64,000 nucleotides of DNA, taken from the NCBI GenBank assembly GCA_022828595.1, contig JAKGHH010000003.1, positions 57,587,759-57,651,758 of the forward strand, written 5' to 3'. Both the position numbers and the translations under genes were made by a program. Origin of the DNA: Nelumbo lutea. Lineage: Eukaryota; Streptophyta; Magnoliopsida; Proteales; Nelumbonaceae. Under the pieces are notes generated by a model. That model ran no database searches. It worked only from the letters and a program-made list of their open reading frames with translations, and was not told the DNA's origin. This document shows, piece by piece, positions 12,812 to 24,760 of this stretch (position 1 is the stretch's first letter; each line of letters starts with the position of its first letter).

Positions 12812-12817
12812 AATAAA
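12812..12817 (+). terminator. AATAAA polyadenylation signal of the antisense gene
   Basis: A canonical AATAAA about 80 nt past the last recognisable antisense coding segment, in an AT-rich stretch. Placement on the antisense strand supports a separate transcript; use is inferred. Confidence 0.5.
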
Positions 12818-13290
12818 GCTTTCTGGGTCTAAACTTGTGTGCGTCAATTTTTTTTTTGGTTCCTCGGCCTTGCCTTGGCCGTGGTTTGAGTTGGCCGAGA
12901 TCTTCATCCTTCAGCTGGTGAACTGGAAGTGTGTTTCAAGCTCTCATCTTTAGGATGCTTAGTTTCCGGTCTTGGGAGCTTTTGGGGCCCTTCGAGGGCT
13001 AGTTGTTGCTCGACTACCTCTGACCAACTATTAGTTAGTAAGTGAGTGGAGTTTAATGACCGTACTCTGGCCTTAATGGGCAGGGGTGTTCTTCTTCGCC
13101 TTATGCTCAGGTCGTCAGCAGCCGAGTCAAGTTGGTTGGCAATATTCTGCCAAGCTATGCGTTGTGGGCTCGGGTTGTTCAGAGAACAGTCGAGTCAATG
13201 AGTTGTAACGCATTGTGTAGGGTGCATGTATGTGGTGTGTCAGGAAATCAACACATTTCTTGAATAAAGTGTTGTCATTATCATTGAATC

Positions 13291-14370
13291 ATTGATAGTA
13301 CATCCGAAGGTTTCCTGTGTTCCCACTCCTCAATATTGGTCGACCATCAAGGTCTTTGAGCTTGTAGGTGCCCTAACCAAGAACCTTGGTGACTCTATAT
13401 GGCCCTTCCCAATTTAGTCTGAACTTGCCTTCCTCGGGTGTGGGCACAATGGCTTTGCAAAGGACTAGGTCACCTGTCTTGAACTCACGTCTTCTGACTT
13501 TGGTGTTATAGTATTTTGCCATCCTCTACTGCTGTGCTACCATCCTAACTTATGCTTGGTCCCGGGCTTCATCTCTCAGGTCTAACTCTACGAAGAGATC
13601 CTCATCATTCTGGTCCTCATCGAAGAGCTCGGTTCGAAGGGTTGTAGAGTCACTCTCTATGGGTACCATAGCTTTGGCTCCATAGGTCAGGCTAAAGGGT
13701 GTATCTCCGATGGCTGTCCATGGAGTTCTATGCCTAGAGTATGTTCAACAGTTCCTCGACCCACCTCCCCTTGGCCTGGTCTAATCGAGTTTTCAGGCCG
13801 TGCAATAAGGTTCAGTTGGTTACCTCGGTTTGCCCATTGCTCTAGGGTCGGTAAACGGCGGTGGTCCAATGGTCGATCTTTAAGTCGGTGTAGAGGGCCT
13901 TGAACTTTCAGTTGGTGAACTGTGTCCCATTGTCTATGATGAGGACATGTGGAATACCAAATTGCCAGACAAAACTTTGCTAGAAAAAGTTTCGGGCATT
14001 GTGCGTAGTAATGCATGCCAGAGCTTCAAGTTCCACACATTTGGTAAAGTAATCCACCACCACCACCAGGAGAAACTTTTTTTGTGCAAACATGGTGGGG
14101 AAGGGCCGAGGATGTCCATCCCCCACTGTGCGAACGACCATGGGCTAGTGATCAGCTTCAGGGGGACTGCAACCTAATGATGGAGATTGAAGTGTCATTG
14201 ACAACTGTTGCATTTCCGAACTAGCTGGGCTGCGTCTTGCTTCATGTTCATTCAAAAATAACCTTGCCGAAGTGCCTTGTGTGCCAGGGTGTGTGCACCG
14301 GGATGGTCTTTGTTGATACCTTCGTGGATCTCCCTGAGGATGTAGTCTGCCTTGGATGGGAAGCAACATT
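13291..14370 (-). pseudogene. integrase region of gypsy element 1
   Basis: The minus strand encodes broken pieces of a Ty3/gypsy integrase. The catalytic core start appears as MDILGPSPP (14090-14119). The C-terminal part is clear between 13700 and 13300, with a block like ARDQA...YYNTKVRRREFKTGDLVL and then EEGKFRLNWEGPYRV, the usual GPY/F-type end of gypsy integrases. Several frameshifts and stops separate the pieces, so no functional enzyme is made. Integrase would insert the cDNA copy into the genome. Confidence 0.8.
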
Positions 14371-14783
14371 TCAGGTAGGGGAGAGTGTGTGAGCGATGGT
14401 AGAGCTGGCCTTGGATAAGGCAGTACTGAGCTGATCTATGCTAGAGTCTCTTCGCTTCTGCCCAATCTTCTAGAAGTGTACCTTCTCGGAGGTACTGTGC
14501 GATGGGGTCCATCCAGGATGGACCGTGCTGTACTGGGAGGATGAGGAGAGCTGTCGGTGCGATGTTCGACTAGGCCAGTGTGTCCAACCATGTTGTCTTA
14601 TCGAGATCGGTGTTTGGAGAGCTAGTTAACTTGGATAGCGCATCGGCTCATATGTTCTGGCTCGAGGGATCTATTGGATGTTGAAGTGCCCAAGTCAGTG
14701 GATGAGCTTTGCACCTTCTATAGATAGCTTGCCATTGTGGGCGTTCGTGTCTCAAATTTTCTAGGGATCTTGTTGACTACCTA

Positions 14784-15074
14784 TTAAGAATCATTGAAGG
14801 CTTCTATTCTCCGAGCCCCTAGGTCTAGGGCGAGGTGTAATCCGAAAATCAAGGCCTCATACTCAGCCTCATTGTTGGATGCTTTAAACTCGAATCTGAG
14901 AGCATGCTCTAACACAGTGTCATCTGGGCTAAGAAGAATGAGGCCTGCCCCATTGCCTTGCTGCTTTAATGAGCTATCAACATGCAGGGTCCATACTTGC
15001 GACGGGGCGGGAGGATCCTCGACGGTGAATGTGCATTCGGCAATGAAGTCGGCAAGGGATTGAGCTTTGATCAC
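14784..15074 (-). pseudogene. RNase H region of gypsy element 1
   Basis: A 96-residue open segment with the RNase H features of plant gypsy elements: WTLHVDSSLKQQGNGAGLIL (first catalytic Asp), then ALRFEFKASNNEAEYEALI (catalytic Glu and neighbours) and the third block at RRIEAFNDS. It normally removes the RNA strand during reverse transcription. It is separated from the RT upstream and from integrase downstream by stops. Confidence 0.85.
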
Positions 15075-15319
15075 GGGTCAGGGTGTGTATTCGATGTCAA
15101 ACTCACTTAGCTCTACGCTCCATTTGATCAAACAACCAGATGTTTTCGGCCTTTAGAGAACTTGTTTGACGGCTGGTAAGTAAGCACTTGAATACTGTGG
15201 GCCTGAAAGTACAGATTGAGCTATCTGTTCGAGGTATCCAGAGCTAGAGCCATTTTTTCCAAGTTGAAGTACCGGGTTTCCGAACCGCTAAGGACTTTGC
15301 TGGTGTAGTAGATCAGCCT

Positions 15320-16440
15320 CTATTCCCAGTCTTCCTCCTTAACCAACATTGAGTTGACGACCTCACCCCCGGCCGAGAGGTAGAGCAATAGCTCATTCCC
15401 TGGGCTCGACTTGGCGAGGAGAGGCAACGAGCTCAAGTACCGCTTTAATTCTTGAAAGAACCATTTGCATTCCTCGGTCCATTGGAAGTCTGGTTGTTTA
15501 AGGGCTTTGAAGAAGGGCAGACACCAGTCCGTGGATTTGGACATGAATTTGCTAAGGGTGTCTATTCTACCGGTGAGCCGTTGCACCTCTTTATGAGTCC
15601 GGGGCAACTGCATGTTGAGGATGGCTTGTATTTTCTCTAGATTTGCTTGGATCCCCCTATGTGTCACCATGAACCCTAGGAATTTACCGGAGCCAACTCC
15701 GAAGGTGCATTCGGTCGAGTTAAGCTTCATCTTATACTTTTTGAGGGTGCTGAAGACTTCCTTTAGGTCGGCAAGGTGATGCTTGGCTTTTTTGCACTTC
15801 ATGAGCATGTCGTCCACGTATGCTTCTATGTTTTGGCCGAGCTGGTCCTTTATTACCTCATTCACCAGCCACTGATAATTGGTGCCGGTGTTTTTGAGGC
15901 CGAAGGGCATCACCTTGTAATAGTACATGCCGCAGTCAGTGATGAAACGCATTTTCTCCTAGTTGTCCGGGTGCATCCGGATCTGGTTGTACCCTGAGAA
16001 TGCGTGCATGAAACATAAGAGTTCATCCCCTGCCATTGCGTCAACAAGCTGATTAATCCTCAGCAGGGGGAAACTGTCCTTGGGGCAGGCTTTGTTTAGG
16101 TCAATGAAATCGGTGCATATCCTCTACTTCCCATTGGCCAACCTATCGAGGTATTTTACTTACCGAATGAAGCTGGCGTCAAGTAACTTCTATACTTCAT
16201 CAGCGATCACTTGCCACCGCTCTGTGGTGAAGCTTCTCTTCCTTTGCTTGACAGGTTGGTAGCGAGAGTTGGCATTTAGGCGATGTGTGATGACTTCGGG
16301 GTCGATCCCTGATATATCCGCTACCGACTAGGCGAGCACGTCGGTGTGGTCCCTTAGCAGTTGCACAAGTTCTTCCCGGAGGTGTTGCACAAGAGCAACA
16401 CCTGAATGAGGTGTTCGATGGGTTAGCCACATTGTGTTCT
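15320..16440 (-). pseudogene. reverse transcriptase region of gypsy element 1
   Basis: The clearest part is a 210-residue open segment (15320-15952). It contains YYYKVMPFGLKN, the active-site YVDDM, a thumb-like LTGRIDTLSKFM and an RNase H lead-in. More N-terminal RT sequence (FMHAFSGYNQIRM) can be read on the minus strand between 15960 and 16440, interrupted by stops. YVDD is intact, but the reading frame as a whole is not. Confidence 0.88.
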
Positions 16441-16559
16441 CACCTCGTCCCATAGATCATAGGCTTCTGCCATCAATGTTTCCGCAACCAGGTGTGGTCC
16501 TTGGCAAGAGAGCAAGTAGCACTGTCACGTAGTTCTTTGGTCCCCACGTGCTACCCCTA

Positions 16560-17000
16560 AGTCGTATTCGATGGGGAACTTCATGGTGAGGTGGAATGTG
16601 GAGATCGTAGTCTACAGAGCATTAAGGGTCGGCCTACCGAGGATGACGTTGTACGAAGAGGGGCAACGAACCAGAATGAAGTCCACCATGGTCATCGCAG
16701 TAATGTCTCCATCTCCGATCAGTATGGGAAGGGTTATCCTCCTAGTAGGCAGGAGGGACTCCCCAGAGAAGCCCATCAAGGGATTGTTGATTGGGGTGAG
16801 GTGCTCTTTGTCGATGCCAAGCTTCTCAAATGCGTTCTCGAAGAGTACATCGGCAGAGCTGCCTGTATCAACCAGAATCTGTCATATCTCAAAGTTAGCA
16901 ACCTCGGTTGTGATTACCAAGGCATCGTCATGCGGGGTATGAACCCCCTGGAGGTCATCGTTGGTGAATGTGATAGATTGGTCGTACTTCTTCTTGTGCC
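16560..17000 (-). pseudogene. aspartic protease region of gypsy element 1
   Basis: On the minus strand an open stretch encodes ILVDTGSSADVLF (catalytic Asp in D-T/S-G), followed by LMGFSGESLLPTRRI and a VILGRPTL block. This is the standard retroviral-type aspartic protease layout of plant gypsy elements. It lies between the zinc-knuckle end of gag and RT. It normally cleaves the Gag-Pol polyprotein. Confidence 0.85.
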
Positions 17001-17059
17001 CCTAGTTTTCGATCTTGCATAGTCGTGCATACTTCTTGTGCCCCGCCCCTCCTATGGTG

Positions 17060-18643
17060 ATTCCTCCTTATATGACATGGAACACACCAGTAGGAGGGGC
17101 TTGTGGCGGTGGCTGAGCATTCTCTATGTGTTGTTCTTCTTGTGCCGACTTCTCACTTTTCTCGACGAACCCACTAAGGTACCTACGCCTAATTAGGTCT
17201 TCGATGTGGTTGCACAAGTCAAAGCAGTTCTCTGTGTTGTGGCCCTGATCTCTATGGAACTCGGAATACTTGTCGCGGTTCCTTTTGTTGGTTTGCGTTT
17301 TCATCTTCTCAAGCCAACGGACGTAATTGTGGTCACGGATTTGCACCAGGACTTCAGACTATGGCATATTGAGTAGCGTGAAGTTTTGGTAGGTTGGCGG
17401 GGGTGTCTGTGGTCTATGATTGGGTCGACGATCTTGCCTCTTATGGTCCCGATTTGATCTGACTTCTGTTCCTTAGTATCTCTCCTCTTGTTGTTGGGCC
17501 TCTCTTCCTCGTCCTACAGTTGTGTTTGTGCCTCTACTACGTTGATGTATTTTTGCACATGGCTCATCAACACAACTGGGATTTGCGGAGGGTTCTTGGA
17601 GATGGAGAAGTTGAATGGCAATGGGTGGAGGCCGTGTTGAATAGCGGTAACAGGACGGACTGGTTCAGGTTTCTGACCTGTAGTGCCTCTTTGTTGAATC
17701 TCGCCAGGTAGTCACTAAGAGATTTGGCTTTCCTTTGTCATACCTACATGAGGTTGGGCGAGGTCTTCCAATGCTCTTGACTTGCTATGAACTGTGCACG
17801 GAACTGAGTTTCCAACTACTACCACAACGCTATTGAGCGTGGAGGCAAAGAGGAATACCAGATTACGGCTGGACCTATGAGGGTGTCCACTAGGGTTTTA
17901 CACATCAGGCCCTCAAAACATCCATGCAACATTACCTGAGCCTTCAGTGCCTCAATGTGGTCAGCGAGATCAGTGTTTCTATCGTACTTATCAAGCTGAG
18001 GTGCCCGCCATCTTGTGGGAGGTACCTTGCCCACAGTCTCTTGAGTGAAAGATGGTTCCTTGGTAGTTGGCATAGCTGGTTGCATGGGCTGATCTACAAT
18101 CGGCGACATGCTTCTCTGGCCTTGGCTACACTCCAGCTCTTTCAAGCACTGCCGGAGTTCCTGATTCTCATTATCCCTATGGTCCAGGGCGTGCGGTGTA
18201 GTCTTTCACGGAATTGGACTTGGTGATGGAGACCACGCGAGGCAGCATTCGCCTACTGAGCCTTTCTTTGGCGGGGATCCTTGTGGTTTGGTGCATCCTG
18301 TTGTGAGAGCGGACAGAAGGGGACAACCTTCTTATTGTATCTTGCTTTTCTTAGTTGGACCGTGCTACACCCTTGTCCGCTCGGTGTGCTTTGGGGTCCT
18401 TGAAGTGAGGATCATCCTTCGTACACATCGAGGAATGAAGGGGACGGTCTTGTTGGGCGGTGCCGTAGATCTTATGTTCCGCATCATTTCGAAGATCTTG
18501 TCGACCTTCTCTTGCATTGCTCCGAACTTCATAGGATCAACTACGGCTGGAGGCTATGGAATTTCTTGATGCGGAGAGCTGCGATGCCGAGACTCCCAAG
18601 ATGGGGATTGGCCTGTTAATCGTTTGGTATGGTTCTTGGGCAT
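17060..18643 (-). pseudogene. gag region of gypsy element 1
   Basis: Minus-strand reading begins with an ATG at 18643, about 74 nt from the 5' LTR (MPKNHTKRLTGQ...). A capsid-type block follows (APQLDKYDRNTDLADHIEALKA near 18000-17900). The end contains a histidine/cysteine-containing segment (EFHRDQGHNTENCFDLCNHIEDLIRR, 17250-17160) of the kind found in plant gypsy Gag. Many stops and frameshifts interrupt it. Gag would form the particle that packages the element RNA. Confidence 0.8.
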
Positions 18644-18697
18644 CTTGATTGCGCAGTGAGGAAGGAAGGATTTTTGGGAAAGGTTTTTTGTGTGTTT

Positions 18698-18716
18698 TCC
18701 ACAGGCGATGCCAATT
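18698..18716 (-). other. primer-binding site of gypsy element 1
   Basis: Directly inside the 5' LTR the minus strand reads AATTGGCATCGCCTGTGG. It resembles the degenerate ATTGGCGC-GTCT-TGGGAA type seen next to the LTR of the second gypsy element (37713). The changes fit decay at CG sites. The priming tRNA is not assigned. Confidence 0.6.
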
Positions 18717-19279
18717 TGATGCTACTCAATCCAAGGTGGTGCACAAACTGAGGAGAGCAACTAGATAGTCCTTGCTGATAGGGCGGAGCCAAGATATAAG
18801 GTCAAGGCCACACTTCAAGACTTGTGATCAAGAAAGGAGAAGTCAGAGGCTCAAGGAGTTATCCCCGGGTAGGTACTCCGATGCTCAAGTCAATATGAAG
18901 TAGTGGATGGTCGGGCCGAGCTACGTAGGTGCTGGTCCAAGCTAAGTCACAGTATGAGTGTCAGAAGTTGGTTCCCTCTCCTTGAGCATGGAGTACCTTT
19001 TTATAGCCAAAGATCCATGTCCTGGTTGGATTGGGCTTCCAAGCTTGTCGGGATAGAGTCTCATTCCCCAGTGGAGTCGTCTTCCTTACTCCTCTTTATC
19101 CGTAATTGTGCTCATCCATGTGACGTGTAGCTAACATAAATGAAAGGATAAGATGGGGGGCCACAATAATAACATAGTTCGATCGAGCTATATCGACGTG
19201 GCTGAGTTAGGCCAGCGTGGCCGGGCCATGACTGGGCGGCCATGTGTCTGTCAAGACCAGTTCAACCATGACCTGAACA
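18717..19279 (-). repeat. 5' LTR of gypsy element 1
   Basis: 563 bp, starting TGATGCTACTC and ending CTGAACA on the plus strand, homologous along its length to 8824..9395. A minus-strand TATAAAAAGG box at 18996-19005 marks the likely promoter of the element. Confidence 0.9.
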
Positions 19280-20285
19280 ACTTCTATAGTTTGCATCCAC
19301 TGGGGAGAACATAGATTGGATTGGTTTGATTCCAAGGTAGAACCTGGAACCTACCTTATAGAGGTTGGTTCTAGGTTTTCAGAATCGGAACCTATCCTAT
19401 CAAGCTGGGGCAATGCGAGGATTTTTAATTAAGGGGGACCGGAAGCTAATAAACATTAATTGTTTGAGGGCCAAAATATAAGTGGAATGTAAAGGGGATT
19501 GTATGCATTTTTAGGGATGGCTCCCTTTCACCACCCCTATTTCCACTCCTATTATCATGTTTGATTCCAGGGCCTGTTTTGGGCTTGACAGTTCCACACT
19601 CTACCCGTAGATCCTTTTTTTTTTCACCACCTTCCAAAAATAAAGGAATTTGTTCTTTAAAAACTTGGTTTTCAATAATAATAAAAAAAACAAAAAAAAA
19701 TGATAATAGTTAAAACATTACTTATTATATACATTCAAATATTAAATTTACGAAAAATGACCAAATCACTTGAGTGACTCAATGGTTAAGTGAGACCAAG
19801 TTTGGTGCCAAGGCCGAATCCATCAAGGCCAACCGAAGACTGGTTTTCTGGGTCAGTTTGAGTAGGAAAAACCCCTAGACACTAAAATCGGGCCTGAGAG
19901 AGAATTGATTTCAAGAATTTAGAAACAGACCCTACCTAGTAAGAGATTGGGCAGAATCGAACCCCTAGCAACCACTTTTTTTATCCTTGTTTTTCTTATA
20001 TGGAGTAGGAAATGACGTTTTTGACCTTAATGTTCGTTCAACCCAATTAATTAAAAGAAAGTAAAAAACAAAATGTCAATTTTGCACCGAATTTGCTTTG
20101 TAAAGGATTGGTATAAGAACTGCTAGGGGTGTTTTTAGAATAAAAAATGCTGAGTCCATGTCCTTTTACATTCTCTACTCCTCATTAAGAGATTACGTGA
20201 TTATATTTTCAAAGGAATATGCAAACAATTCCTGATAGAATTATATAAGTTAGGATTTAGAAAATACGTGATACTATAGGGTGAT
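19280..20285. other. intergenic DNA, nothing recognised
   Basis: AT-rich sequence with A-runs near 19680-19700. A 63-codon minus-strand open frame near 19446 has no supportable identity. Confidence 0.55.
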
Positions 20286-20289
20286 GTCT

Positions 20290-20515
20290 CAGTAAATGAC
20301 CCAAAATACTAGCATTCCCCTTATCACTTCCACAGAAGCCATCTACACCAATAAAAAGAAATGACCCATCACAAGTTGGAAGGGGCAGACCAGAAAGAAT
20401 ATGGACAGAAGTAGTGGTGAGATCGAAATAATTGAATGACCCATAATTTAACAATTCATACTCAACGTAACGATACAGCAGAACGGGACTATTGTAGCCA
20501 ACCCAATCTAGATGG
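20290..20515 (+). mobile_element. RTE-type LINE 3' fragment
   Basis: The plus strand shares the sequence GGGGCAGACCAGAAAG, then GACCCATAATTTAACAATT and AGCAGAAC, with the 3' part of the RTE-like fragment at 53900..54520. It then reads into TTGTAGCCAACCCAATCTAG, a diverged form of the usual plant RTE 3' end. It is heavily 5'-truncated and non-coding. Confidence 0.5.
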
Positions 20516-20517
20516 AA

Positions 20518-21016
20518 TTAGGAGTGGATTCGAGTTCAACCAAGTCAAATATTTGGCTATTTGAGTTCAGTTTGGAGTAATAGTATTAGGTTTATGATGG
20601 AGTTCGAGTTTGGTTTGAGTTAGAGATTTGAGGTCGAGCTTGATTCGATTCAAAAGCTCGCAAGTTCGAGAGCTAGACTGCAAGCCAAATTTTTTCTAAA
20701 AACTAAAAATTATAAATATAAAAGTATTTTTTTTATTTTACATACAAAATATTAAAAATTATATATTATTATACATATAAAAAATAAGAATTATACAAAT
20801 TATTTACTATTATACATAAAAAAATAAAAATATTATATATATATATATAATATTATTATATATAATAAATTTTATTTATTTATTATATTTGGTTCGATTA
20901 GACTCATGGGCCTCACAAGCCAAACTTTACTGGACTCAAGATCGACTCGAAGCTTGGTTTAAACTGAACCAAGCTCAAATAACTCGTGAGAAACTCGGCT
21001 TGTGGCCACCCCTATT
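20518..21016. repeat. possible non-autonomous element
   Basis: The ends TAGGAGTGG and the complement of CCACCCCTA are short inverted repeats of the type seen on hAT-like elements. The inside is AT-rich with a TATATA tract. No clear target duplication, so this is tentative. Confidence 0.3.
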
Positions 21017-22543
21017 AGAACATTAGAGCAAAGCTTACAAGATGATGGATGACATGCAACTTTCCTCTTCTATACTTCCATATATTCTATTCAGGATACA
21101 CTTGCTTTAGTGAGATTCCTCAACATCCTCTTATCATGCAACAAGTGTGGATTATTGATTGGGGGAATCCCTTTGCAACCAGGACCAGCAGTCACCCATC
21201 AGCTATTGCGCATTGCCATAGCATTCCGGGGGTTATCAGGCATCCATCACTAAACTCCAGAGGCCAAGCTGGATAAGCATGAATCGCCCATAAAGGTTAA
21301 TTAGAAAAGCAAAAGGGTTCAGAAAAGACTAAATGGAACAAAGCTTCAGGGATCCTCCCCTTTTTCTCAATCCGTATGAAAAGAAGTAGCAATAATTCCT
21401 TAGGCATCCTTTGGACAGCTTCATCACGTGATACCTCTTCACTGAACTACCATGGAGTCGCCTCTCCGACATGAACAGCCATCTCCTTTCAGATCTGTTC
21501 AAAGAATCCTTCCTTTCACCACTACAGAGCCATGTATGGATTGAGTGGTGATCAATGCCAACTCTACAAGTCAGAATATTATGACTTCATCAGATTAGAA
21601 ACTTGACCTCTTATTGTCAAATTCTCTCAGTAAAATCCTCTCTTGTAGCTGAGCTAAACAAGCAGTTCCCTTGTAGAGGGGATGCAATTTTACCTAATTT
21701 GGAAAAATTCGATGGCATGAAGCAACTCCTATGTTCGGTTGATTTCTGCAGAAAATCAAAATACTTGGAACCAAGGATTATGTTCTACTGTAGTGGGAAT
21801 CATGAAGAAAACATATTCCAAGCCATGAGGAGACATAAAGAGCAAGAGATTTCTAATTGAACCTTCTCCCACATGGAAGCATATATACCAAATTGAGAAC
21901 TTGGGAATCGATCAGTAGAAGAAAATGATTCAGTTTCTTCTATTCATTCATATATACCAAGTTGAACCTTCTCCCACATGGGCCGGGTAGCCCAATGGCC
22001 CGAATGGGCTTGGACAAGTTTTTAAGCCTATGGGCTTAACCTCGGGCCCAAAACATTAAGCCCGATTATTTTTTGGGCTGACTTCAGAATTTGTCAAAAA
22101 AACCCGACCCAACCTTATATATAATATAATAAAATATAAGTATTCTGTATGATTTTTAAACTTAACCTGGCTTAACCTTTCCCTCTCTTCATCGTATTAC
22201 CTTGTTCTCACTTCTCACTTAGAGAATTCAAGTAGCAACCACTGGCACCAACAAACCAACGATCTCCAGCAGGGGCGGAGGGTCCATCTGTACTTCATTT
22301 AGGTTTTGTCCCCTTTTATAAAAATTTTCTGGCTCCGATCTCCAACAAGTCAGCAACGAACATAGACTAGCAGCGGTAGGCAGCAGCCATTCTTTCATTC
22401 TCTGGCGAACTCAGGTTGCAGCGAGCTAGCGACCAGGTCCTCTCATCATTTTTATCATTCTCCAGCGAGGCGGTGATGAACTAGGCTAACAGCAGCAGCC
22501 AGCGATCTCATCTCAGGTAGTAGCGACCGTCGACTGCTGAACA

Positions 22544-22590
<47 letters not shown>

Positions 22591-22985
22591 GGTGATCTGA
22601 ACATTAACCATTTGTTAATGTTAAAAGACAAAAGTAATAAAATAGAAAATAATTGATATAATAATTAGGATAAATATAATAGGTTCATATGTTTTTTGTC
22701 CTGGACTCTTAATTAATGTAAAGTTTGATATTTATGCATCCCGCTAAATATAATAGGTTCACATTTATGCATTCTGAGTATCGAGTATTAGATACTCTAA
22801 AGTAAAAAACCCAAACCTCTCCCAAACGCTATAGGGTTTTAATCTAAATTCCCAAACCTTATACAGTTTTGATAAACGAGTCCTATTAGGTTCAGATACC
22901 CAAAAATTCCCATGAAATGGCCATGCCTATTTAGGGATGGGCTACTCCCATTGTGTAGGGCCTGACACCAATATAATACAAGGAA
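21017..22985. other. unassigned sequence with short repeats
   Basis: An 85-codon plus-strand open frame at 21603-21860 is unrecognised. A block of about 40 nt (GAACCTTCTCCCACATGG with CATATATACCAA) occurs twice, near 21861 and 21950. GC-rich short inverted tracts (GCCCGAATGGGC) lie near 22010-22070. I see no gene I can support. Confidence 0.45.
22548..22586. repeat. (TC)n microsatellite
   Basis: About 19 uninterrupted CT dinucleotides. Confidence 0.95.
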
Positions 22986-24279
22986 TCAGAAGCTTTATTG
23001 CCCCTGTACATTTGCACGTGTGTTGCATTGGCAAGTTAGATTATAATCATTGTACTAACAATAATAATACCATAGATTTATCGTCTGGTTTTAAAATTTT
23101 TATTATTTAATTAGGACATTTATTGTACTAACAATTATAATCATTGTACTAACAATAATAATACCATACAATATGACGAATGTATAATATTGGGGATGTC
23201 TCCTAATTTTTCTATAAACTTTTTGGTTTTATCTATACCTTTTAGTATTTATGTCTATTTTTTATTATTTAATTGTGAAGTCATGTGTTAACCTAGACTA
23301 TTGAATTCTTGAATCATTCCTTGAATGGAAAATATTTTACTTTTTGAGATAATTTTAAATTTTGTATTCCATTTTCACCTCAATAAAAATAATTGTTATT
23401 TATCACACTTATTTTCTTTAATATGATCAATATACAATATTAGGGATGTGTCAAATTTTCTACTAAAATTTTCTATTTTTTGTTTTTTATATTTTATTTT
23501 TATTATTCAATTAATAACAACTTGGGTTGACCAATTTGGTTTTAAATTTTGTATTTCTTTACATCATTAATAAAAAAAATTCTTGTTTATTACACTTAAG
23601 TTTTTTAATATGAATTAATATATATAGTATGAGAGTTCTATCTAAAATTTTCTATTTTATGTATTTTCTATATTTTTCTATTTATTAAAATATTATTTAA
23701 CTATGGTATCATGGGTGATCCAATGATTTGAATAGTTGAACCATTGACCCACCACTCACAGAGAAAAATGGTTTCATTTATGAATCAGTTTTGAATTTTG
23801 TATCCCATTTTCATCATTAATAAAAATACTTTTTATTTGTCATACATATTTTTGTTTATATGAGGAATATATAATATTCGAGATGTGTCTAAAATTTTTT
23901 ATTTTTTCTGTTTATGTATTCTTATTTCTTTTTTAATTTTTAGTATTTAATTATGGCATCATGGATTCACCTATTTGACCCAAATGATAGAACTACTTAC
24001 TTGACCCTAAGAAAAATTGGTTTAGTTTTTAGTTGATTTTAAAATTATAGGTTTTATATTATTAATGTTCATGGATTTAATTTGTTAAATTTAATAATGA
24101 TAGACAAAAGTGTCTTAAATATAAAGATTCAATGAGAGAGAATGGGAGTTAATGCCTTAAATATGAGACTTAATAAGGGCATGAAATGCACAAAAGTAAT
24201 ATCCAAATTACAATTTCAGCCCTCACAATAGAGAGTGACCAAATTCAAAAAGATGTTCACACTTTTTATATAGTATTGA
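22986..24279 (-). mobile_element. candidate non-autonomous Helitron
   Basis: On the minus strand the element begins TCAATACTATATAAAAAGTG after an A. It ends CTGA before a T, preceded by an imperfect hairpin (TGCC...GGCA around GCA...TGC). A TC start, a CTRR end and insertion between A and T are Helitron traits. The interior is an array of diverged, roughly 230-bp AT-rich units and is the same family as 6340..8330. No protein is encoded. Ends were matched by eye; an AT-rich satellite is the alternative. Confidence 0.4.
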
Positions 24280-24637
24280 TTTGGTTGCAAAGATAAAATA
24301 TATAGGAAAATTTTAAGAGAGTAATTAGTCATTTCTAAGCAAAAAATGCAAGTGTCGTTGTGGCCTTTAGAGGTCAAATGAGCAAGGCAACTAGGTCTCC
24401 TATGACCATATTTGTTTTAGAGATTCTTTAAGAATTGAGATCATGGCCTTGCTCCATGAACTCTATGACTTGGCTATTTGACATTGCATAGCAATATTGG
24501 AAGTTGATCATGTAAAGGCCATTACCCAATGTTGGCATGTGCTACTTGGGGTCTTGGGAGGGTGGACTGGATACTAACCTTAACCCTTAGACATTTTTCT
24601 TACAAAGTATCCATTTATGGGGTCTTGGACATTGTTC
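24280..24637. other. spacer, nothing recognised
   Basis: No open frame or repeat that I can identify. Confidence 0.5.
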
Positions 24638-24760
24638 ACCATCACCATCATCATCATCACTGTCATTGTTGTCATCATCATCTAAGCTTTGTCCCAACTA
24701 TATGGGGACAGCTACATGAATCCTCTTTTACCATTCCATTATGGTCATGCATAAGGCCAA
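24638..24760 (-). mobile_element. RTE-type LINE 3' end
   Basis: Read on the minus strand, this has a form of the plant RTE 3' terminus (GTAGCTGTCCCCATATAG, then a GACAAAGCTTAGATGATG tail). It ends in an ATG/GTG trinucleotide tail instead of poly(A). Heavily truncated and non-coding. Confidence 0.6.

Larger units (their letters stand above)
8824..19279 (-). mobile_element. Ty3/gypsy LTR retrotransposon 1, decayed
   Basis: A 10.5-kb element read on the minus strand and bounded by two similar LTRs (8824..9395 and 18717..19279). The flanking 5-mers ACTCC and ACTTC fit a target duplication with one change. In minus-strand order it carries a primer-binding site, gag, protease, reverse transcriptase, RNase H and integrase. 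This order, with integrase last, is the Ty3/gypsy order. Every domain contains stops or frameshifts. About 3.9 kb between integrase and the 3' LTR is extra; it holds an antisense gene on the plus strand. Extra ORFs in that place, sense or antisense, are known for the Tat/Retand branch of plant gypsy elements, so I place it there by inference. Confidence 0.9.

Noticed and set aside
13687..14369. Open frames of 74-109 codons on the minus strand rich in Arg, Pro and His
   Set aside because: They are out-of-frame readings of the gypsy integrase region; the real domain is readable in other frames with stops.
16571..17022. Plus-strand frames of 123 and 143 codons
   Set aside because: Shadows of the gypsy protease, which is clear on the minus strand with its DTGSS motif.
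20290..20515. A small protein gene on the minus strand (65 codons)
   Set aside because: It is antisense to an RTE LINE fragment shared with 53900..54520.
24640..24690. Poly-His coding stretch in an 80-codon frame
   Set aside because: It is the CATCAT tail of an RTE-type LINE on the other strand, not a protein feature.
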